Shown here piece after piece: positions 55,422 through 63,214 of a stretch of 64,000 nt of DNA (its first letter is position 1; every line of letters starts with the position of its first letter). Made by a program: the position numbers and the translations under genes. Source of the stretch: an uncultured Prevotellaceae bacterium (GTDB lineage: Bacteria; Bacteroidota; Bacteroidia; Bacteroidales; Bacteroidaceae); assembly GCA_900315105.1 (NCBI GenBank), contig OMXX01000014.1, positions 1-64,000 on the forward strand, read 5' to 3'. The notes under the pieces were generated by a model. It was not told where the DNA came from. It did not search any database and saw only the letters and a list, made by a program, of their open reading frames with translations.

Positions 55422-57040
55422 GGTGTGCTGCTTTCTTTAAGTTCAACGTCTTCTGATCCGCCATTTCCAAGGTCTGTGCCCGTATGGCCAGTACCATGAA
55501 GTACAGCTCCTATGGCAACTATCTTCACAGCTTTCCTTTCCGGCTCCTCGCCTTCAGCCTTATGCCAGTACTCTATGCGATAGGTTCCGGTCATCGACGG
55601 CTCGAATGTTGCTATTCCTGCATTATAGGAAATGCTCGTTACCGGCTCTGACGTGTCAGCCTCAGCCACCCACTCATTAGCCGTTTTCTGATGATAGATG
55701 CGTAGGAAATCACTCGCATCCGCGCTCTCTGCTACGAGAATCACGCTTTCCAAGTCTTCTAGCTTAACGGCAGAAACCTCTATTGGCCTTCCTGCTATAT
55801 ATGGTGAAGACTCGTATGTTATGCCGTATTCATCAGTATCACCCTTCTGATGGGTTGTGATGCTATACTCAGAATCCACAGTAGTTATTGTTCCCTGCTC
55901 ATTATCTGTTATGTTGTCTGCCTCTCCAACAGCCACAAATGTGATTGGCGACAACTCGCTGTCTGTTATCTTGAAGAGATATGTATATGAATAGTTAGGC
56001 TTCCATTGGCAGAACTGTACAGGTACTACTGCTGTGGCATCTGTCACATTTATCTCCTGTCCCGACTTGTCAAGCGAAACGAGAGTATAGTCAACAGATA
56101 TGGATATCGGGGTATCGTTGTCCTGGAATGGCAATACACAGGTATAGTAGCCAGGAGCAGAAGCATCACCGGCGTATGTAGGGGCTGAAGTAAGAACTCC
56201 AAGATAGTTACTACCGCCATTCTGAGCCAGCCAGCCACTTGCCGCCGTGGTATAGTTGAGGTTGCCAAATGTATGGGAAACTGCCCGAACAGCATCTGTC
56301 AAGCCAACATTCACATTCGGATTATCGGAATCTGAATAGTCATAACCAAGAGTAAGGGTTCCTGACATATTGAATTTTCCGTTTACCACACACTCCGTAT
56401 ATTGAGTACTTCCAGAGCCGATATGGAACTTCACATCCTTCACAGCATATCCAGGCACAGTCTCATAGAATGCAAAGCGAACACGACTATGCGCTCCTAA
56501 AAACTGGAAGGTGACAGGATCGGTATACTGGTGTTTTTCTATTACTGTTGGCTTTGTATAGAAAAGTATCGGGAAATCAGCAGCCGTTTCTGACATGTAT
56601 GTCTCGAATGAGGAGATTCTGCCCAACTCATCCTTTTGGGTGAAACTGCCTTTATCTGCTCCTGCTATTGCCCAGAAAGTGTAAGGGAAGGCTGAGAAAT
56701 CCCAGTACTTTATGGTTTGAAGCTTATTGTCAACAGGATCATAGCCCACATACTCCCAAAAGCTTGTATTACTTTGCGATACATTCTCATCATACCAGAG
56801 CACATAATTGCCGAACACAAGTTCGCTTCTTCCATCCTTGGTATCCGTACCATAAATACGGAAGTTGTCAATATAATTTACAAGTGGGGAAATATCGGCA
56901 CGGGTAACCTTGCCCGACGTAGCTGCGAACACAATTTCGTCCTGCGTCTGCGGCGCCTCAACGAATTCATCGTGAGAACAAGCACCCACAACGAATAGGA
57001 CCAGCATTGCGATATATATGTTTTTTATGATCTTCAGCAT
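55418..57040 (-). CDS. Fimbrillin-family lipoprotein D (first gene of operon)
   Basis: A 540-residue lipoprotein with lipobox LFVVGAC (Cys21). Closely similar to the 724-residue protein at 16431: FWEYVGYDPVDNKLQTIKYW, VTFQFLGAHSRVRFAFYETV, VDYTLVSLDKSGQEINVTDA and WKPNYSYTYLFKITD. GKVTRADIS near residue 50 is a possible maturation site. The C-terminal third adds an Ig-like domain (ATFEPSMTGTYRIEYWHKAE) and ends in a Glu/Ser-rich tail. It heads the operon lipoproteins D, C, B, A and the 6,406-residue protein; a promoter lies at 57105-57135. Confidence 0.82.
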   Translation of the reverse strand: MLKIIKNIYIAMLVLFVVGACSHDEFVEAPQTQDEIVFAATSGKVTRADISPLVNYIDNFRIYGTDTKDGRSELVFGNYVLWYDENVSQSNTSFWEYVGYDPVDNKLQTIKYWDFSAFPYTFWAIAGADKGSFTQKDELGRISSFETYMSETAADFPILFYTKPTVIEKHQYTDPVTFQFLGAHSRVRFAFYETVPGYAVKDVKFHIGSGSTQYTECVVNGKFNMSGTLTLGYDYSDSDNPNVNVGLTDAVRAVSHTFGNLNYTTAASGWLAQNGGSNYLGVLTSAPTYAGDASAPGYYTCVLPFQDNDTPISISVDYTLVSLDKSGQEINVTDATAVVPVQFCQWKPNYSYTYLFKITDSELSPITFVAVGEADNITDNEQGTITTVDSEYSITTHQKGDTDEYGITYESSPYIAGRPIEVSAVKLEDLESVILVAESADASDFLRIYHQKTANEWVAEADTSEPVTSISYNAGIATFEPSMTGTYRIEYWHKAEGEEPERKAVKIVAIGAVLHGTGHTGTDLGNGGSEDVELKESSTP

Positions 57041-57104
57041 TATATTATTCGGTTTTTTATAGTGTAAGATATCTCTAAAGAGATAACATTGTGGAAACTG
57101 AGTG

Positions 57105-57135
57105 TAAAGATAAACATTTTCTCCGAAACTTCAAA
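57105..57135 (-). promoter_or_regulatory. Promoter of the fimbrillin/giant-protein operon
   Basis: On the minus strand TTTG, a 19-base spacer and TATCTTTA, one mismatch from consensus at the last base. The leader contains a short palindrome ATCTCT-AA-AGAGAT near 57070-57083, a possible operator. Confidence 0.55.
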
Positions 57136-57321
57136 GAAAATCTTGGAAAAAAGAACGAAAAATGTCGATTTTAACAATTCACGCCCCTTTTTTGCATAAA
57201 AAACTTTGTAAAAAAGCTATATATATAAAGCAAAAAATGCAATTTCATGCAAAAAGCGCAAACGTTAATCTATCGTCATTTCCCACATTCAACGAGCCAA
57301 ATCCTTCGCTATTCCACCGAA

Positions 57322-57411
57322 GATACTCCATCGATACTCCATCGATGGTCCATCGTTTCGATGGAGAAACGATGGAGTATCGATGGACGAGCGATGGAGG
57401 AGCATAAGAAC
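57322..57411. repeat. Palindromic short-word tract (CCATCG type)
   Basis: Three CCATCG words and then five CGATGG words are arranged so that the two halves can pair (for example CTCCATCG with CGATGGAG, and TCCATCGTTTC with GAAACGATGGA). It lies midway in the 57041-57842 gap between divergent promoters. Apart from the promoters nothing else is supportable there. Confidence 0.65.
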
Positions 57412-57716
57412 ATCTTAGGAATATATCCGAAAAACACCCAGAGGAAAATCCTTTCATTTATATTCATTCATAAATAACATATTCATTCTTTTCTTCAGAC
57501 TTTTATTATGATATTAATTGATATTTGGGAAATATCACTATTAACACAATCCCCTTCTATGCAAACGTATTTTCTATTTCCTACTAAATCCCCCAGCTTA
57601 GAGAGAGTCCTATCTGTTCCATCCATATTATCTGTGTAATTTACATGCAATTTATTTTCTGAAAAATCCGCGAATTGTTAAAAAAGTGAGGTAAAACCAA
57701 ACTTTTTCACTTTTTA

Positions 57717-57749
57717 TTTGCATATTTTCAAAGGAAATGCTTATCTTTG
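57717..57749 (+). promoter_or_regulatory. Promoter of the glycine-rich protein gene
   Basis: TTTG (57717-57720), a 21-base spacer and TATCTTTG (57742-57749) match the consensus, 93 bases upstream of the start codon. Confidence 0.8.
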
Positions 57750-57842
57750 CAAATATGTTGTCACAGCTAAAATCCCGAGCAACGACAACAATGCTTATTT
57801 CTCTAGAAATAATAACCTTACAAGTAATTGAATTCTATTAAA

Positions 57843-60764
57843 ATGAAAAATATCATAATCACCATATTAACCCTTGCCATAGGAGTTGCGGAAGCGTGGG
57901 GACAAGAAATCATCAATCTTACCCCAGGAATAGTTCCTGTCAACGGAACTAAAACTACCAATGGAATGTACAATATATCTACAGGCACCACTGTAATCAT
58001 GTATATTCCCGCAGGGATTACGCTTACAGTCAATGGAACGAATGCAGGTACAGGGGGAAATGGTGGAAATGGCCAAAATGGAACTTCTGGCGTTACAAAT
58101 GCAGCAGGAGGAACAGGCGGTTCATCCGTAGGTAAACCAGCAATTTGTGTTCCTACAGGCGCAACCCTTATCATAACAGGAGAAGGAACACTCATTGCAA
58201 AAGGAGGAAATGGTGGTGCTGGCGGAAACGGAGGTAACGGAGAAAACGGAAGAGCTGGTTGGCTCAATGATTACGCAGGTGCTGGAGGTGCAGGCGGAGG
58301 TGGCGGTAGCGGAGCTGCTGCAGCTATTGGCGGTGAAGGCGGTATAGGCGGTACTGGTGGTGCAGGCGCAATATATACCGAAGATGGTTCAAGTGCGACT
58401 TATGGAAAACCAGGAGGCTATGGTACCAGTACTGGCTTAGATGGAGCTTCAATGGGCAATGTCTATATTGTAGGAAATGTTAAAGTTTATGCACAAAAAG
58501 GAACGGCTTCAACAACCAATGGAGCAAATGGAACTTTTGGTACTACCAATACAAAGAATTCATGGTATTACCATGGTGGACATTATGGATTCGGAGGCTT
58601 CGCAGGCTCTGCACCAAATTACAGTATAGGAGGTGGCGGAAACGGAGGCTGGGGAGGTAACGGAGGAAGAGGAGGAGATGTTACTCAAACTTCAACCGAA
58701 AGAAGTACAGATCCCCTACAAGCTGATTACACTCCAGGAACAGGTGACAATGGAATGCTTAAAATACAAAACTACCCAGGCTTAAATACTCCAGATCTAG
58801 GGGAAAGTACGTATGACACATCTCCAGAACATTATTATACAATAACGTCTGACAACGATATGCCATTAGCTATAGCTACAATATTCACAATGGATTATTC
58901 AGATACCAAATATGCATATTATGGAACGAAGAAGAATATAGACTTAGCCACAATACCTACAAGAAGTGGCTATACTTTCAAAGGCTATAGAAGTACCACT
59001 AATGTTACTTTTGGAAGTACAAGTGCCGTTTTAGGTGATACTTACACGATTCTAAGCGGAACACTATACTACGACGAAGAAGGTAAATTCGTTGCAGTTC
59101 CGACAGACAGCAACGGAAACTTCCTATCCTTGTTCTCACCAAGTACCATATCATTAGTTGCAGAATGGGAGGCAAATACATATACCGTAACCTTTAATCC
59201 AAAAGGCGGTTCTGTATCACCTACGAGCAAGGATGTAACATACAATGCCACCTATGGTGATCTTCCAACACCTACACGTACAGGATATACATTCAACGGA
59301 TGGTTCACAGAAGAAACTAACGGAACTCAAGTCACATCGTCAACAACAGTACAGATTACTACTGATCAAACGCTTTATGCACATTGGACAGCGAAAACAT
59401 ATACCGTAAACCTAAATATACAAGGAGGTACAGGTGGAACATCTTCTGTAACTGTCAATTATGAGAGTGCTATGCCATCAGCAACAGCACCTTCAAGGAC
59501 AGGATACACATTCAAAGGATATTATTCAGAACAAAACGGAGGTGGTACGCAATATTATGCTGAGGATATGAATAGTGCGCATAATTGGGATATTGACACA
59601 AACCCAAGCACTCTATATGCTAAGTGGGAGGCAAATAAATGTACCATAGATCTTGACAAGCAAGGCGGTTCTGGCGGAACAGCCTATGTAACTGGCACTT
59701 ATGATAGTGCTATGCCATCAGCAACAGCACCTTCAAGAACAGGATATACATTTGCAGGATATTACACTTCGCCAAACGGAGGCGGCACACAATTTTATGA
59801 TGAGAATATGGTTAGTGTAAGTTATTGGAATATCACCACTAACCCAAGCACTCTATATGCCAACTGGACAGCGAATACATATACCTTGAACTTCGATGTA
59901 CAGAATGGTGATGCCCTCAGCCCATCAACACAATCCGTAACCTACGATGCTGCTTATGGAACTCTGCCAACTCCTACCCGATACGGATTTGCTTTCAAAG
60001 GATGGTACACTACCCCGAATGGCGGTTCAGAAACAGATACAGAGGTTTTGCCTTCTGATATATATAGTATAGACGGCGATCAGACCATCTATGCCCATTG
60101 GAATACAATAGTGGTTGATATTGATGCCTATTCAGCAGAAGAACAACTGACAGACAACTATTTCAGGACTTTCTACGACTCACAAATAGCACATATCCTT
60201 CCTGATGGTGTTAAGGCATACAAAGGTAAGATTGAAGGCAATTACCTTGTACTGACGGCAATAGAAGCAAAGGATGATGACGATAATGATATAATTCCGA
60301 AAAATGTGCCTGTCATTCTCAGAATGATGCCTAACGAAGAGGCTGGAGTTCCTATTCCTGGAGATCTGTATCAGATCAAGACAAAGCAGATTTCTCTTAC
60401 CACAAGCGAATCAGAACTCACGATTGACAATACCGACAATGAGCTTATAGGTTCAGATATCGTAATAGCCACAGCTGTAGCAAACAGCTATATCCTTTCA
60501 TTCGGAAGTAATGGATTAGGATTCTACGAGTGGTCCACACATCCGCTTGAAGCTCACAAGGCGTATGTCATCAAAGATTCCACGAATCCTGCCAAGGCTC
60601 TCACTTTCCGCTTCGAGGATGACATGACAGGCATAAACGATGCTATTACGGAATTCAAGTCTGACAGCTCACAAGTGGAGATTTACAACCTTAATGGCAT
60701 TCGTCTTTCTAAGCCTCAAAAAGGTATCAACATCATTAATGGCAGGAAATTCTGGATAAAGTAA
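57843..60764 (+). CDS. Secreted glycine-rich protein with InlB-type repeats
   Basis: Starting at ATG 57843 gives 973 residues with a signal peptide ending VAEAWG (about 19); an in-frame TTG at 57828 adds only five residues. Residues about 65-280 are extremely Gly-rich (GGNGGAGGNGGNGENG, GGGGNGGWGGNGGRGGD), likely a polyglycine-II or loose surface layer. About 375-755 hold Listeria-Bacteroides (InlB B/Flg_new) repeats, recognised by RTGYTFxGxY and TLYAxW. A beta domain follows and the C-terminus reads EIYNLNGIRLSKPQKGINII then NGRKFWIK, the same end type as the 583-residue protein. Likely a cell-surface protein; its partner is unknown. A bidirectional terminator follows. Confidence 0.8.
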   Translation: MKNIIITILTLAIGVAEAWGQEIINLTPGIVPVNGTKTTNGMYNISTGTTVIMYIPAGITLTVNGTNAGTGGNGGNGQNGTSGVTNAAGGTGGSSVGKPAICVPTGATLIITGEGTLIAKGGNGGAGGNGGNGENGRAGWLNDYAGAGGAGGGGGSGAAAAIGGEGGIGGTGGAGAIYTEDGSSATYGKPGGYGTSTGLDGASMGNVYIVGNVKVYAQKGTASTTNGANGTFGTTNTKNSWYYHGGHYGFGGFAGSAPNYSIGGGGNGGWGGNGGRGGDVTQTSTERSTDPLQADYTPGTGDNGMLKIQNYPGLNTPDLGESTYDTSPEHYYTITSDNDMPLAIATIFTMDYSDTKYAYYGTKKNIDLATIPTRSGYTFKGYRSTTNVTFGSTSAVLGDTYTILSGTLYYDEEGKFVAVPTDSNGNFLSLFSPSTISLVAEWEANTYTVTFNPKGGSVSPTSKDVTYNATYGDLPTPTRTGYTFNGWFTEETNGTQVTSSTTVQITTDQTLYAHWTAKTYTVNLNIQGGTGGTSSVTVNYESAMPSATAPSRTGYTFKGYYSEQNGGGTQYYAEDMNSAHNWDIDTNPSTLYAKWEANKCTIDLDKQGGSGGTAYVTGTYDSAMPSATAPSRTGYTFAGYYTSPNGGGTQFYDENMVSVSYWNITTNPSTLYANWTANTYTLNFDVQNGDALSPSTQSVTYDAAYGTLPTPTRYGFAFKGWYTTPNGGSETDTEVLPSDIYSIDGDQTIYAHWNTIVVDIDAYSAEEQLTDNYFRTFYDSQIAHILPDGVKAYKGKIEGNYLVLTAIEAKDDDDNDIIPKNVPVILRMMPNEEAGVPIPGDLYQIKTKQISLTTSESELTIDNTDNELIGSDIVIATAVANSYILSFGSNGLGFYEWSTHPLEAHKAYVIKDSTNPAKALTFRFEDDMTGINDAITEFKSDSSQVEIYNLNGIRLSKPQKGINIINGRKFWIK

Positions 60765-60804
60765 TGTATTTTTGTTGTTTTTTTCTTAAACAACATAGAA
60801 ATAA

Positions 60805-60838
60805 AAAAATGGCGAAGTATTAAAACTTCGCCATTTTT
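60805..60838. terminator. Bidirectional terminator overlapping the ribH stop codon
   Basis: AAATGGCGAAGT pairs with ACTTCGCCATTT, with A-runs and T-runs on both sides, so it works in both directions. On the minus strand the stem contains the last three codons (ATG GCG AAG) and the loop begins around the stop codon of ribH. Confidence 0.85.
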
Positions 60839-61302
60839 ATTGCTTCTACCGCACTTTCTGCTCCTCTATTAAGAGGACCTGATTGTGAGCGGACTATTGC
60901 CTGTTCTATATTCTCTGTGGTGAGAACGCCACATACGATAGGAGTTTCTTTGAAAGTCATCAAGTGGGATATTCCATCGTAGATTCCACGACCTAAGAGG
61001 TCGAACTGCGAAGTTTCACCTCTTATTATACATCCAAGCAGGATAACGGCATCATAGTTGCCCGTGAGAGTCATCTGGTTTGCACCATAGACAAGCTGGA
61101 ATGCAGAAGGAACAGTCTTGATGTGTATATTCTCGGGAAGCGCCCCATGCTCTTCGAGCGTGAGGACGCATCCACGTAAGAGATTGCCTGAAATGTCGGC
61201 CTTGTTTTCTGATACCACGATACCAAAACACATATTGCTGGCATCGGGAACCTTCTTTGTGGAAAGCTGCTGTATCAGCGTAGATAAGTCGGATAAGTCC
61301 AT
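60820..61302 (-). CDS. ribH: 6,7-dimethyl-8-ribityllumazine synthase
   Basis: A 160-residue enzyme of riboflavin biosynthesis joining the ribityl-aminouracil and dihydroxybutanone phosphate; family members form 60-mers or pentamers in the cytoplasm. Signatures: FGIVVSENKADISGNLLRG, VYGANQM, AVILLGCIIRGET and GVLTTENIEQAIVRS. Two usual active-site positions differ: the strand normally PGSFEL reads PSAFQL and the usual TPHF after GCIIRGE reads TSQF, so the catalytic-pocket His is Gln. The ATG at 61302 fits the family start; a GTG at 61329 would add nine residues. It is followed on the same strand (upstream) by the TPR gene. The 61330-61489 gap has no feature. Confidence 0.9.
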   Translation of the reverse strand: MDLSDLSTLIQQLSTKKVPDASNMCFGIVVSENKADISGNLLRGCVLTLEEHGALPENIHIKTVPSAFQLVYGANQMTLTGNYDAVILLGCIIRGETSQFDLLGRGIYDGISHLMTFKETPIVCGVLTTENIEQAIVRSQSGPLNRGAESAVEAIKMAKF

Positions 61303-61489
61303 ATCGAGGTGGCTTATATATATTACCACATTTAATTAAGTATTGTGAGTTTTTATTGTCTTTCAGTCTCTTTTTGGTTCAAGCCGTCATTTCACTCAGT
61401 CGTTATGCCCGCATAACTCCTTCTTTCAATAACGATTTGCCCTCAAAAATAGCCTTGAAATACAACAAAGCTAATTTATAACCCCACCT

Positions 61490-62185
61490 CTACTTGCTCA
61501 AACGTTCAATGTACTTGTCAATATCCATAGAAGCAGCAGAATTAACATACTTCTCCTTGACAGTCTTATAAATCTTCAGAGCCTCATCCTGCTTGTTCTG
61601 ACTCTCGAGAAGACGTGCAGCCTGGATAAGGGCTGTTGGTGAGATTGAGTTGTTTACGCCATCCTCAGCCTCAGAGTCTGCCTTGCTTGCAGCATCCTTG
61701 AGAGCAGATACAGCCTTGTCAATCTGATTTGTGTGAGCGTATGCGTTGCCGAGAGCAGCGAGAGCAGCAGGACTGATCATAGCGTCATCCTGAGCAGAGA
61801 AATCATCAAGATACTTTACTGCATCCTGCCACTTGCCGAGGTTTGCATAGCAGAGACCAGCATAGAGGTTTGCGAGGTTAGCAGCATCAGTACCGCTGTA
61901 GTTGCTTGCAACTGCGAGGAAACCCTCTGCACCCTTATCACCATTGAGAGCCTTCTCAAACTGCTCGTTAGCGAAAAGTTCCTGTGCCTTAGCGAGTGCC
62001 GTAGAGGCTTTCTCTGCACGTGGGCCCCAGTAGAATGTCTTGAATGCAATGGAACCAGCGATGATTACGATAACGGCAACGACAGCCGCGATGATTGCTT
62101 TCTTGTACTTCAGGAAGATTGTCTCCTGTTTGTTCAGGTACTGCTCTGTCTTTGGAGCTTCCTGGTTAATTGTTGAATTTTCCAT
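61490..62185 (-). CDS. TPR membrane protein next to ribH
   Basis: A 231-residue protein with a cytoplasmic N-terminus, one membrane helix (about 29-50, AIIAAVVAVIVIIAGSIAF) and a periplasmic helical domain of TPR-like repeats, e.g. ANLYAGLCYANLGKWQDAVK and TALIQAARLLESQNKQDEAL. The layout is that of YfgM-like TPR proteins. In Bacteroidales this gene lies between ribH and recF, as here. The exact role is not known to me; a scaffold for envelope proteins is plausible. Confidence 0.85.
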   Translation of the reverse strand: MENSTINQEAPKTEQYLNKQETIFLKYKKAIIAAVVAVIVIIAGSIAFKTFYWGPRAEKASTALAKAQELFANEQFEKALNGDKGAEGFLAVASNYSGTDAANLANLYAGLCYANLGKWQDAVKYLDDFSAQDDAMISPAALAALGNAYAHTNQIDKAVSALKDAASKADSEAEDGVNNSISPTALIQAARLLESQNKQDEALKIYKTVKEKYVNSAASMDIDKYIERLSK

Positions 62186-62227
62186 TCTTTTTTATGATGT
62201 TTTTTATTATTGTCTGATTTTGCGCCA

Positions 62228-62259
62228 CAAAATTACAGAAAATATATGAGAAAGTGAAA
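62228..62259 (-). promoter_or_regulatory. Promoter for the TPR-ribH unit
   Basis: On the minus strand TTTC, a 20-base spacer and TAATTTTG: perfect -7, one mismatch in -33. Confidence 0.6.
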
Positions 62260-62274
62260 TTTATTTGTTGTTTT

Positions 62275-62306
62275 TTTGTTTTTACGGTGGAAATAGAGTA
62301 ATTTTG
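62275..62306 (+). promoter_or_regulatory. Plus-strand promoter, probably the original recF promoter
   Basis: TTTG (62275-62278), a 20-base spacer and TAATTTTG (62299-62306) match the consensus. It now reads into the GxxExxY cassette; recF itself starts 909 bases downstream, so the cassette probably entered the recF leader. Confidence 0.7.
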
Positions 62307-62370
62307 TAGGCAAATTATGATGTGTCTTTGGTTTCAAATACATTTTGATTAAACAAAAACCATCAAAACA

Positions 62371-62497
62371 CCTTAATGTCTTAGAGACTCTTGCAGAGCC
62401 TCTTTACATATATGACATTTATTTTTTACGTAAGCCTACTTTGGTCGGCTTCCCTAAAAAACAAATATCATATCTGGCCTACGGCAAGACATTAAGG
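62371..62497 (-). other. Structured element, left copy (closing stem with three arms)
   Basis: Read on the minus strand: closing stem CCTTAATGTCTT/AAGACATTAAGG (12 bp, perfect); arm 1 GCC-GTA-GGC; a long central arm whose stem ATATGATATTTGTTTTTTA pairs with its opposite strand through two G-U pairs and is capped by AAGCC/GGCTT; arm 3 GAGGCTCT-GCA-AGAGTCTC. The two imperfect pairs are G-U only if the minus strand is the folded strand, which fixes the orientation as outward from the gene. Confidence 0.65.
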
Positions 62498-62530
62498 CAA
62501 AAACAGGAAAAAATTCGCACATAACCAATA

Positions 62531-63004
62531 ATGGAACATTCATTCAGCAAAATAGCAAGAAGCATTGGGCGGTTGGAAGAATACAATCCGAAACTCAGAC
62601 ATCAACTTGCCGATTATTGTTATGACATTATAGGTTGTTGCCAAGAAGTTCATAGGGACATGGGACCATTTCTTAATGAATATATGTACCAGGACGCTTT
62701 GGACATTTGCTTTTCGGAACATGGAATAACAGGAGAAGACAAACTCAAGGAATATTATTTCGCTGTGCAATTTCATGGTAAAGAAATCAAGCATCCCCAT
62801 AAAGTAGATTTTTTCATTCGTAAAAAAATATTTGTCGAATACAAGGCTATTGAAACTCTAGGAACAGAACAAAGACAACAGTTATGGAATTATATGAGAC
62901 TTGCCAATGTGCGTATTGGAATCCTCTATAATTTTGCCCCCATAACAGATCAATGTGAAAGATACTATTTTGATAGAGACAGCCAAAGGATGTTCGCCTT
63001 TTGA
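62531..63004 (+). CDS. GxxExxY family protein (PD-(D/E)XK-like)
   Basis: A 157-residue protein with the family motif in GPFLNEYMYQDAL (about 45-57), then KVDFFI and FVEYKAI (about 96-112), which provide the Asp and Glu-x-Lys pattern of a PD-(D/E)XK-type nuclease fold. The end, NVRIGILYNFAP, is the usual last beta strand. Biochemical function of the family is unknown. The gene is flanked by two structured inverted elements and lies in the recF leader. Its start at 62531 follows the left element by 33 bases with no Shine-Dalgarno sequence. It is probably transcribed from the promoter at 62275-62306. Confidence 0.88.
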   Translation: MEHSFSKIARSIGRLEEYNPKLRHQLADYCYDIIGCCQEVHRDMGPFLNEYMYQDALDICFSEHGITGEDKLKEYYFAVQFHGKEIKHPHKVDFFIRKKIFVEYKAIETLGTEQRQQLWNYMRLANVRIGILYNFAPITDQCERYYFDRDSQRMFAF

Positions 63005-63035
63005 CAATAGTTTCGAGGCTTTTTCTTGTTTTTTA

Positions 63036-63172
63036 CCTTCAAGTATCCCAACCCTCGCAGAGGGTTATGACTTGAATCAATGACAAGAATGAAAGCCGAG
63101 GAACGAAGGCTTACAATGATTGTCATTAATTCAAGTCTATTGAGGCTTTGCAAAAGACTCTATACTTGAAGG
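63036..63172 (+). other. Structured element, right copy (closing stem with three arms)
   Basis: Closing stem CCTTCAAGTAT/ATACTTGAAGG (63036-63046/63162-63172); arm 1 AACCCTC-GCA-GAGGGTT (63051-63067); central arm with GACTTGAAT/ATTCAAGTC, AATGACAA/TTGTCATT and cap AAGCC/GGCTT (63069-63137); arm 3 GAGGCTTT-GCA-AAAGACTC (63142-63160). The same fold as the left copy with several compensated stem changes. T-rich flanks such as TTTTTCCTGTTTTTG are also shared. Confidence 0.7.
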
Positions 63173-63214
63173 CGTTTTTCCTGTTTTTGTTTTTAACATA
63201 CACGATGTAAAATA

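Larger units (their letters stand above)
62351..63195 (+). mobile_element. GxxExxY cassette with structured inverted ends
   Basis: A unit of about 845 bases between the divergent TPR and recF genes. Its ends are imperfect inverted repeats: AAACAAAAACCATCAAAACA at the left and the near-match AAACAAAAACAGGAAAAACG read inward from the right, each followed by CCTT and a structured element. Inside lies one gene of the GxxExxY family. No transposase is present and no target duplication could be fixed. The mobile nature is inferred from the ends and from the position inside an otherwise conserved gene pair. Confidence 0.55.

Noticed and set aside
57322..57411. Possible CRISPR array
   Set aside because: Repeat words are 6-12 bases, imperfect and without unique spacers; no cas genes are near.
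62371..62497. tRNA or tmRNA identity for the structured elements
   Set aside because: The central arm is far too long and there is no T-loop sequence or CCA-type acceptor arrangement.
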